Shown here piece after piece: positions 1 to 6,692 of a stretch of 8,687 bases of DNA. Position numbers and translations under genes: made by a program. The stretch lies in assembly GCA_025774865.1 (NCBI GenBank), contig JALGZO010000393.1, forward strand, positions 1-8,687, read 5' to 3'. Position 1 is the stretch's first letter. Every line of letters begins with the position of its first letter. The DNA comes from a bacterium. GTDB lineage: Bacteria; ARS69. The notes beneath the pieces are model-generated. The model made no database searches. It worked only from the letters and a program-made list of their open reading frames with translations, and had not been told where the DNA came from.

Positions 1-61
1 GGCGAGCTCATGAGCCCGGTCCGAGAGGGTTAGCGCGTTCCCCCGGGTCGGTGGTACCATC

Positions 62-87
62 CCTCCCCGTGTGCCCTCCAGGGGAGG
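62..87 (+). promoter_or_regulatory. inverted repeat that could mask the first gene's ribosome-binding site
   Basis: CCTCCCC at 62-68 is the exact reverse complement of GGGGAGG at 81-87, giving a possible 7-bp GC-rich stem with a 12-base loop. The right arm is the Shine-Dalgarno sequence of the gene starting at 93. A second, mutually exclusive stem is possible between CCTCC at 75-79 and GGAGG at 83-87 with a 3-base loop. Either would hide the ribosome-binding site. The complementarity is seen directly; any regulatory role is inference, and short GC-rich repeats of this kind arise by chance in such DNA. Confidence 0.3.
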
Positions 88-88
88 A
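81..88 (+). promoter_or_regulatory. Shine-Dalgarno site deciding the start at 93
   Basis: GGGGAGGA lies 4 bases before the ATG at 93. The same frame is open to the left edge of the window and also contains an upstream GTG at 51, but that codon has no comparable purine-rich site before it. The residues it would add (rich in Pro, Val and Ser) do not look like part of a Rossmann fold, whereas starting at 93 puts the first beta strand and glycine motif at the usual place near residue 8. Confidence 0.75.
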
Positions 89-92
89 ATCG

Positions 93-1889
93 ATGTCCGA
101 CCGCGATTCCACGGTCCTGATTCTCGGCGGTGCCGGCCTCGTCGGGCGACAATGCGCGAAGAGTATCGGGCGGACGCTCGCGCCGTCGCGGATCGTCATC
201 GCCGCTCTCTTCCGCAAGGAAACACGAGAGACCGTCACCGAGCTGCGCCAGCAACTGCCTCATGTCGAGGTCCAGGGCTACTACGGGAACCTCTTCGTGC
301 GCGGGGAGCCGACCCCGATCGACCGGCGGGCACCGGAACCATCACCGCGCGAATTCGCGGACATTCCCGAGAATCGCCGGGCGATCTTCGAGGACCTGTA
401 CGAGGATTTCGAGGCGGCGTACCGCGACTCGTTTCTCGTCCGTCTCGTGAAGACGGTGAAGCCCGACGCCGTGGTCGACACGGTCAACACCGCGACGGGC
501 ATCAGTTACCAGGACATCTTCTCCAGCTCGTTCGTCGTGTCACGGGGACTGCGCGAAGCGCGCTCGGGGACGCAGCCGCTGTCGCCGGAGCTCGAAACGG
601 ACGTGGAGAATCATCTGATCTCGGCGTCCGTTCCCCAGCTCATCCTCCACATCCGCTTGTTGCAGCGCGCGCTTTCCGAGATCGGGACACGCATTTACGT
701 CAAGGTCGGCACGACCGGAACGGGAGGAATGGGGCTCAACATCCCGTACACGCACGGCGAGGACAAACCGAGCCCCACCCTGATGTCGAAGACGGCGACG
801 GCCTTCGCCCACACCGGACTGCTCTTCCTCATGGCCCGAACGCCGAACTGTCCCATCATCAAGGAGATCAAGCCGGCCGCGATGATCGGATACCGTCGGA
901 TCGGGTTCCAGCTGGTGAAGGGTCCCCAGTACCGTCCGTCGAAGGATCGCTCTCGCGTTCGGCTCGTATCGGGCGAGGCCTACCACCTCTACGAGGCTCG
1001 CAAGCAGACTCTCGGCGACACGCTCGACAACGAGCCCACGTTCGACGGCTTCTCCACCGTGAACGACGGTGACGGCAAGCCGACCAAGCTGACCCTGCCG
1101 TGCGTGAACACGGGCGAGAACGGCATCTTCACGCGGGGGGAGTTCGAGGCCATTACGGCGTTGGGCCAAATGGAGTTCGTCACCCCCGAGGAGATCGCCG
1201 ATCTCGTGACACTCGAGCTGCAAGGGAGCAACACCGGCCGCGACGTCATCTCCGCCATCGATTCGTCGATCCTGAGCCCTTCCTACAAAGGGGGATTGAT
1301 CCGGAGCGTAGCGGTGGAGGAACTCGAAAAGCTCGAGCGGGAGCGGGGGGTTCCCTCCGTCGCGATCGGCCAGCTCGGCCCGCCGCAGCTTGCCAAGTAT
1401 CTCTACGAGGCGCATTTTCTCAGGGAGCTCTACGGCACCGTGGAAGGTGTCCTCAGCGACGAGGATGGCAAACCCCGCCGCGGGGGCGATGTGTCCGCGG
1501 CGCTCGAGAGAAGCGTCCTGAAGAGCACGTTGCGGCACACCATCACATCGGTGGGAATCCCGATCCTTCTCGCCGACGGCGAGACTGTCTTGCGCGGACC
1601 GGTGATCAAGATCCCGCCCTACAACAAGAAGGCTCACGTCGTGCCGCTCGGGCCGGAGCGCATCGACCGTTTCGCGAAGAAGGGCTGGGTCGATCTGCGT
1701 CCCTCGCACGCCACGTGGTGGCTGGAGCAGTTCCGCAGCATGCGCCGCTCCGTCTATCGCCGGGGAGCCAAATGGAGCTCGGAGCGGCTCGACTCCCGCT
1801 CTTACCTTTCCGACGAGATTCGCATTGGCGAAGTGGTCGCCTGGATCTTCAACAACCAGATCGATCCGCCGGGTCACCGCATCAAGTAG
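93..1889 (+). CDS. large NAD(P)-binding Rossmann-fold protein, SDR/epimerase-like, function unknown
   Basis: This 598-residue protein begins with a beta strand (VLIL, residues 8-11) followed by GGAGLVG at 12-18, the GxxGxxG dinucleotide-binding signature of classical Rossmann folds. A later strand, AVVDTVNTAT at 126-135, sits where SDR/epimerase proteins have the cofactor-contacting fourth strand. Residues 203-233 (strand VKVGTT, a Gly-rich GTGGMG turn, Tyr219, Lys225, Lys233) resemble the catalytic Ser/Thr-Tyr-Lys region of extended SDRs, but no clean YxxxK is present, so catalysis is uncertain. Extended SDRs are usually about 300-350 residues; this one has roughly 250 further residues of unrecognised sequence with a basic C-terminus. 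No signal peptide or membrane segment is apparent, so it is probably cytosolic. It is first in the apparent operon, 33 bases before the acyl-ligase fusion gene, which suggests an oxidoreductase acting on an activated acyl substrate; that role is inference. A saccharopine-dehydrogenase-like protein is an alternative. Confidence 0.7.
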   Translation: MSDRDSTVLILGGAGLVGRQCAKSIGRTLAPSRIVIAALFRKETRETVTELRQQLPHVEVQGYYGNLFVRGEPTPIDRRAPEPSPREFADIPENRRAIFEDLYEDFEAAYRDSFLVRLVKTVKPDAVVDTVNTATGISYQDIFSSSFVVSRGLREARSGTQPLSPELETDVENHLISASVPQLILHIRLLQRALSEIGTRIYVKVGTTGTGGMGLNIPYTHGEDKPSPTLMSKTATAFAHTGLLFLMARTPNCPIIKEIKPAAMIGYRRIGFQLVKGPQYRPSKDRSRVRLVSGEAYHLYEARKQTLGDTLDNEPTFDGFSTVNDGDGKPTKLTLPCVNTGENGIFTRGEFEAITALGQMEFVTPEEIADLVTLELQGSNTGRDVISAIDSSILSPSYKGGLIRSVAVEELEKLERERGVPSVAIGQLGPPQLAKYLYEAHFLRELYGTVEGVLSDEDGKPRRGGDVSAALERSVLKSTLRHTITSVGIPILLADGETVLRGPVIKIPPYNKKAHVVPLGPERIDRFAKKGWVDLRPSHATWWLEQFRSMRRSVYRRGAKWSSERLDSRSYLSDEIRIGEVVAWIFNNQIDPPGHRIK

Positions 1890-1910
1890 CCCGAACGGAC
1901 CCGGCGGAAT

Positions 1911-1915
1911 GAGGA
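1911..1915 (+). promoter_or_regulatory. Shine-Dalgarno site supporting a GTG start at 1923
   Basis: GAGGA lies 7 bases before the GTG at 1923, a normal spacing, and no in-frame ATG with a better site is visible in the 33-base gap after the previous stop. The match is moderate. Choosing GTG adds an N-terminal segment ahead of the ligase domain, so this site decides how long that extension is. Confidence 0.6.
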
Positions 1916-1922
1916 CTCGGTC

Positions 1923-4900
1923 GTGGAACCTCTCGTGACTCAGGAAGCGAGCCGCGCGCGGCGACCCCGCCGCTCCGCGATCGATGGTCTCGTCGACCGC
2001 GTGCAAGACCTGCTCGGTTCTCTGGAGAAGTCAGGCGGCGCGGAGACCGGCCTGAGCGACGCCGCTCGCGTCGCCGGGCTCTTCCGTTCGACCCGCGAAG
2101 CGGTCGCGGCGCTGGAGAGTGCGAAGTCGGATGCCAGCGAATCCGCCGCCGGCAGGGTTCACGCCACGCGGTCACTCGTTCACCGCATCCTCGAAGCCGC
2201 ATCCACGAGGGCCGTGCGCCTCGCGTTTCACACGTCGCCGTTCGCGACGGAATGGACGGACCTTCTCCTCGAAGCCGTGCAGCTTTCGGACTACACGGTC
2301 GGGAAGATGTTCTTCGCGCGCGCCCATCAGCTGGGCGACCACTCGCTGTTCCTCCTGCCGTCGCGCTACCGGCAGGATCGTGTGACCTGGCACGATGCCG
2401 GCGCGCGCGTCATGGCGATCGGGCGGGCGCTCCTGGCGCTCGAGAAGAGCGAGAGGATCGCGCCGGTCGCGATGCTCAGCGCCAACTCGCCGGGTCTCGC
2501 GCTCTTCGACCTCGCCTGCCTCTCCGTCGGGATCCGGAACGTGCCGGTACCCACGAACTCGCCGACGCCCCAGATCGACTTCATTCTCGAGCACTCGAAG
2601 GCGCGATCACTCTTCGTGGGCGACGCGATCCTCGCGGAGGTCGCGCGCGAAGCTCTCGGCAAGCGAGACGGTCTCCGGGTTCATTGGCTCGACCCGGACC
2701 GGGAAGCCGACGGTTCGATCCGGACGTTCGCCGAGTTCCTGGCGGCCGGCGACTCGGTCTCGGAAGATCAGGTCACCGAGGCCGTGGCCGCCGTGCGTTC
2801 CTCGGACGTCGCCACGACCATGTACACGTCGGGCACGACGGGCATCCCGAAGGGCGTCCCCTTCACGAACGGCAACCTGATGACGAAGCGCTTCGCGCGG
2901 GCTGCCGCCTGGCCGGACGTCGGCGAGGGAGATCGCTTCCTCTGCTATCTCCCGCTCTACCACACGTTCGGCCGGTGGCTCGAGATGCTCGGGTGCGTGT
3001 TCTGGGGCGCGGTATACGCCTTCGTGGAAGACGTGTCGAAGGAAGGGCTGCTCGAGTCGTTCAAGCTCATGCGCCCGACGACGTTCATCTCCGTTCCGAA
3101 GAAGTGGATCGATGTCGCCGAGCACGTGGCGCCCCTCGAAGGCGAGAGCCCCCCCGAGGCGGCCCGTTCGCTCGCGAAGAGACTGCACGAGGAGACCGGG
3201 GGATATCTGAAGCGGGGACTCTCGGCGGCGGGGTACCTGCCGGCCGCCGTCTTCCGGCGCTTCCACGACGCTGGAGTCGCCCTCCACTCGGGATTCGGGA
3301 TGACCGAGGCCACCGGCGGCATCACGATGACGCCGGTCGGTGACTACCGCGACGACTCCATCGGCGTGGCTCTACCGGGGATCGAGCTCCAGATTGCGGA
3401 CGACGGCGAGCTCCTCGTTCGCGGTCCGTACGTGACCCCGCCGACGGAGGACGACCCGCCGCGTGCGGAGGGCTGGCTGGCCACCGGCGACATCGTGCAG
3501 CAAGATGACGAAGGTCACCTTCGCATCGTCGATCGCAAGAAGGAGATCTTCAAGAACGTTCAGGGCGAGACGATCTCCCCTCGACGCATCGAGAGCCTCT
3601 TCGAGGATTTCGATGTCGTCGATCGCGCGCTGGTGATCGGCGACCGGCGCGACTTCTGCACCGTTCTGCTCGTTCCGAGCTCCGACCTGCGGGAGCAATA
3701 CGCCGCGGACACCGGCGGACCCACGCTCGAGTCGCCCGAGCTCTGGGAGCTCTTTCTCCCGGTCGTCGCCACGGTGAACCGGTTCCTCGCTCCGTACGAG
3801 CGCATTCTCGACTTCGCGATCCTCGCCCGTGACCTCGACGCCGAGCGCGGGGAGCTGACCGCGAAGGGAACCCCGAAGCGCGCGCTCGTGGCCGAGCGCT
3901 ACAACGAGATCATCGAGCCCATGTACTCGCGAGAGGAATTGACGCGTCAGGTCGGCGACCTCGCCGTGACCCTGCCTCAATGGTTCCTCCGGCACGCGGG
4001 AATCTCGGCCGGCGACGTGCACGCTTCCGACGACGGCCTCCGGATCGTGACTACGGGAATCCAACTCACGATCCGGCGCGAGCCTCGCGGCGCGGGCGTT
4101 CGGGTGGGTGACCTCGTCTACGACCTCGGGGACCACGCAGACGAAGTCTGGTTGGGGGAGATTCTCGGTCGCGCCCAGCTTTGGCTCGGCAACGAGGCCG
4201 TTCGCCGGTTCGGGGGACCCGGGATCGTACACTGGTGGCGTCGCGGCCGACGCTCGAGAGTCGGCACGAGTCTTCGGGAGCGCCCACTCGGGAAGGAGTC
4301 CGCCACTTCCGCGTGGAGCGAGACATCATCCGGCGAAGGTCTCGCGCCACCCCTGGATCTCGAGGGGCTGCACGAGCGGGCGAGGGCTTTGCTGCACCCT
4401 CTGCCTGAGGTGCGACGGGCGGCGGTGGAGTCGTGCGGACGACGGCTCGCAAATGCTCCCTCCGAGGTGCAGTCGTTCGCCCGCGAAGTGCTGTACTCCG
4501 TCCTGGACGATCGCGAGGTGCGGTCGGCCGCGCTCATCGCACTGCTCCCGTCTCTCTCGCCCACCGATCTCGAGAGTCTCTTCGCCGAACGACTCGACGA
4601 CGACGACTTTCTCTCGGAGTCGGAGGCGAACGTCGTCGCCCGCCAGGCGCTCCGCGGCGATCAGCTCGCGAGTCTGCTCGAGCGAACGACCGTGTTGGCC
4701 GCCGCCGACCACCGCGGACTCGGGCGGCTGCTGGGATACCTCGTTCGGCAGGCGGTGGAGCACGCTCAGAGCCACCTCCAGGTTCGGTCGTTCCTGGTGG
4801 GGCTTCGCGAGGAGCACCCGGATGCATTCCACGAGGAGTTGCTCGACCGGTGCCTCGAGGACCTGGCGAGCGGCCTGCGAGCACGAGCTCCCGCCCTCGA

Positions 4901-6686
4901 AACCGCGCCCGGCGTGTCGTGGGAGGAGGCCGTCGAGCTCCACGGCGTGACCGACAGCGGAGAGCGTGCCCGCATCCTTGATGCGCTCGCGAACACGAAG
5001 CTGCTCCCCGAGGCCATCGCTCTGCTCGGCGCCAGCCCGGCGCGGAGAATCCTCCCCCTCGAGCCGAAATGCGTCCGCGTCACATTTCTCGGCACCGGGA
5101 ACGGACGCGCAATCCACCTTCTCGAATGGTCCCCGACCGGCCTCGACGGGGCGGCGCCGGCATTCGAGTGTCTTCTGAAGGTCAATCGCGATCTGGACTG
5201 GGACGATGTGCGCCGCGAGGTTCGTCTCTTGATCCGGGCTCGTACCGGTGGGTCCGGTCGCCCCGTGGTCAAGACGCAGGGTGGCGGCTATCCGGAACAG
5301 GGCATCTGGACGGAGGAGTGGGTGCCCGGGCGCACACTCGACGCCGCGATCGAGAGCCTGATCGTCGCCGACGGCACGAGTCTCGAGGCCGTCACCGCCC
5401 GGGGACGTTGGCAGTTCGTCGTATCGACGTGCACGTCGCTCATCGTGGACTTCTGGAAGCGAACCGGCCAGAAGGTCTCCCTGGCCCACGCAACGCCGGA
5501 GAAGATCGTCGTGCCGAGGCACGACTGGCAGGTCGGCGGCCGTCTCGTCTCGGTGGCCGAACGGGTGCCGTGCGGAACGTTGTCGGAGGTGCTGGAGGCG
5601 ATCGACGAAGGACTCGTCCGGCCTCTACGCGCTCGGTTCCCCGACTCGGACCTCGGACCCTCCTGGCCGTACCTACTCTCGTCGGCCCTCGAAGTACTGG
5701 GAGAGACCGAGGGGTTCCGGCGGCTCGAAGAAGAGACCGGCGACGAGCGGGCAAGTCGACCGATCCGGGACGCGATCCAGCGGTTCCTGTCGTCCGCCCA
5801 CCGGCGTGGCTTCCTGCCGCTGCGAATTCGAAACGCCGTGCGACGCTACCGGACGTGGTCACAGCTCAACCCCCGCGCGACGCTCGAGGCGCAGGCCGCC
5901 ACTCTCGACCAGATCCAGGACGCGTACGCGCTCGAGGATCTCGATCGTGAGCGACCGGGCTCGATTGCGCAGTTCTATCGCCACACCGTCTTCCGCGGCT
6001 CGAGCTCGGAATTCAGGAAGCGATTCGACGAGATGATCGCCGGACACCGAGCGGAGCCCCACACGACCGCCGAGTGGCACCGCGAGGTCGCCGATCTCCG
6101 AGAGTCATGGGAGCTCTCAGGTCACGAGGAGTTCTGGCTCGCGCGGATGCTGTACCCCCACGTCGATCCCGCGGGCCGGGCGTTCCTTGTCCGAGAGGAG
6201 GACCCCGGCGGCGGGTTCCAGACCGGCATCCAAGTGGAGTACGAGGACCAGCAGGGCGAGCGATTCAGCGTCCGGCGACCGACGAATCCGAACGAGATCG
6301 CCGCGCTCGTCCGTGTCTTCGCCGCCGCCAACTTCCGGCGCGTCCCGATCACGAAACACCACGACTTCCTCGTCGTGACGGACGCGACGGGCCGCGTGGC
6401 CGGGGGTCTGATCTTCCGGCGGATGAGCGATGCTTACGTGCGGCTCCATGGGCTCGTCGTGAGCCGGCACCGCCGTGGGAGGGGCATCGGCAAGGCACTG
6501 CTCACCGATCTCCTGCAACGTCTCAGGGTCCAGGGGGTTCAGGCCGTTTCGACGGGCTTCTTCCGGCCGGCGTTCTACTCGGCCTTCGGGTTCGGCGTCG
6601 ACCCTCGCTACGCGGGACTCGTGCGATTCCTGAGTGACGACGCGGCCGATCGGGTCGGTTCAGAGACCACCGAACGGGGTCGATGA
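1923..6686 (+). CDS. multidomain acyl ligase (ANL) - helical - kinase-like - GNAT acetyltransferase fusion
   Basis: A 1587-residue protein starting at GTG. Residues 1-123 are a mainly helical extension. From about 124 to 680 it is an AMP-forming acyl ligase resembling the long-chain acyl-CoA synthetase branch: ATP-binding loop YTSGTTGIPKG at 301-311, GFGMTEATGG from 457, WLATGD at 518-523 with Asp523 for the ribose hydroxyls, hinge DRKKE at 537-541, and LTAKGTPKR at 645-653 holding the candidate catalytic lysine. Residues 680-772 are a beta-rich segment, and 773-810 an Arg/Ser-rich linker. Residues 811-985 are helical and could be HEAT-like repeats. Residues 1047-1240 weakly resemble a kinase/phosphotransferase fold. 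Residues 1260-1420 are helical. A GNAT acetyltransferase occupies about 1446-1575, with the acetyl-CoA loop RRGRGIGKA at 1517-1525 and FYSAFGF at 1551-1557. The ligase would adenylate a carboxylate and the GNAT would move an acyl group from CoA to an amine. Stand-alone ligases are 500-650 residues. The next gene starts 6 bases after the stop. Ligase and GNAT calls are firm; the middle domains and the substrate are uncertain. Confidence 0.85.
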   Translation: MEPLVTQEASRARRPRRSAIDGLVDRVQDLLGSLEKSGGAETGLSDAARVAGLFRSTREAVAALESAKSDASESAAGRVHATRSLVHRILEAASTRAVRLAFHTSPFATEWTDLLLEAVQLSDYTVGKMFFARAHQLGDHSLFLLPSRYRQDRVTWHDAGARVMAIGRALLALEKSERIAPVAMLSANSPGLALFDLACLSVGIRNVPVPTNSPTPQIDFILEHSKARSLFVGDAILAEVAREALGKRDGLRVHWLDPDREADGSIRTFAEFLAAGDSVSEDQVTEAVAAVRSSDVATTMYTSGTTGIPKGVPFTNGNLMTKRFARAAAWPDVGEGDRFLCYLPLYHTFGRWLEMLGCVFWGAVYAFVEDVSKEGLLESFKLMRPTTFISVPKKWIDVAEHVAPLEGESPPEAARSLAKRLHEETGGYLKRGLSAAGYLPAAVFRRFHDAGVALHSGFGMTEATGGITMTPVGDYRDDSIGVALPGIELQIADDGELLVRGPYVTPPTEDDPPRAEGWLATGDIVQQDDEGHLRIVDRKKEIFKNVQGETISPRRIESLFEDFDVVDRALVIGDRRDFCTVLLVPSSDLREQYAADTGGPTLESPELWELFLPVVATVNRFLAPYERILDFAILARDLDAERGELTAKGTPKRALVAERYNEIIEPMYSREELTRQVGDLAVTLPQWFLRHAGISAGDVHASDDGLRIVTTGIQLTIRREPRGAGVRVGDLVYDLGDHADEVWLGEILGRAQLWLGNEAVRRFGGPGIVHWWRRGRRSRVGTSLRERPLGKESATSAWSETSSGEGLAPPLDLEGLHERARALLHPLPEVRRAAVESCGRRLANAPSEVQSFAREVLYSVLDDREVRSAALIALLPSLSPTDLESLFAERLDDDDFLSESEANVVARQALRGDQLASLLERTTVLAAADHRGLGRLLGYLVRQAVEHAQSHLQVRSFLVGLREEHPDAFHEELLDRCLEDLASGLRARAPALETAPGVSWEEAVELHGVTDSGERARILDALANTKLLPEAIALLGASPARRILPLEPKCVRVTFLGTGNGRAIHLLEWSPTGLDGAAPAFECLLKVNRDLDWDDVRREVRLLIRARTGGSGRPVVKTQGGGYPEQGIWTEEWVPGRTLDAAIESLIVADGTSLEAVTARGRWQFVVSTCTSLIVDFWKRTGQKVSLAHATPEKIVVPRHDWQVGGRLVSVAERVPCGTLSEVLEAIDEGLVRPLRARFPDSDLGPSWPYLLSSALEVLGETEGFRRLEEETGDERASRPIRDAIQRFLSSAHRRGFLPLRIRNAVRRYRTWSQLNPRATLEAQAATLDQIQDAYALEDLDRERPGSIAQFYRHTVFRGSSSEFRKRFDEMIAGHRAEPHTTAEWHREVADLRESWELSGHEEFWLARMLYPHVDPAGRAFLVREEDPGGGFQTGIQVEYEDQQGERFSVRRPTNPNEIAALVRVFAAANFRRVPITKHHDFLVVTDATGRVAGGLIFRRMSDAYVRLHGLVVSRHRRGRGIGKALLTDLLQRLRVQGVQAVSTGFFRPAFYSAFGFGVDPRYAGLVRFLSDDAADRVGSETTERGR

Positions 6687-6692
6687 AGAGAG

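Noticed and set aside
6-15. Perfect 10-base palindrome GCTCATGAGC
   Set aside because: It is short, has no spacer, no second copy nearby and no link to a known operator; chance is the simplest explanation.
1-33. Possible tail of an upstream gene in frame 1, ending with TAG at 31-33
   Set aside because: Only ten codons are visible and the residues carry no information. The other frames are equally possible, so a gene end cannot be supported.
52-59. 8-base palindrome TGGTACCA upstream of the first gene
   Set aside because: Too short and isolated to support an operator or attachment site.
51-92. Extension of the first protein to a GTG at 51
   Set aside because: The ATG at 93 has a strong Shine-Dalgarno site 4 bases upstream and gives the expected N-terminus for a Rossmann fold; the GTG at 51 has none, and the extra residues include the ribosome-binding site itself.
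1890-1922. Search for a terminator or promoter between the first two genes
   Set aside because: The 33 bases contain no inverted repeat followed by a T-run and no convincing promoter elements, so the genes are treated as co-transcribed.
540-2006. 488-codon open frame on the minus strand opposite the first gene
   Set aside because: It is antisense to a protein with a clear Rossmann motif, its translation is rich in Arg, Asp and Leu with no recognisable motif, and long antisense frames are expected in GC-rich DNA with strong third-position bias.
4326-5522. 398-codon open frame on the minus strand inside the fusion gene
   Set aside because: No motif, no credible ribosome-binding site noticed, and composition typical of the shadow of the + strand codon bias. 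It lies over the least well-assigned part of the fusion gene, but + strand codon use there is normal.
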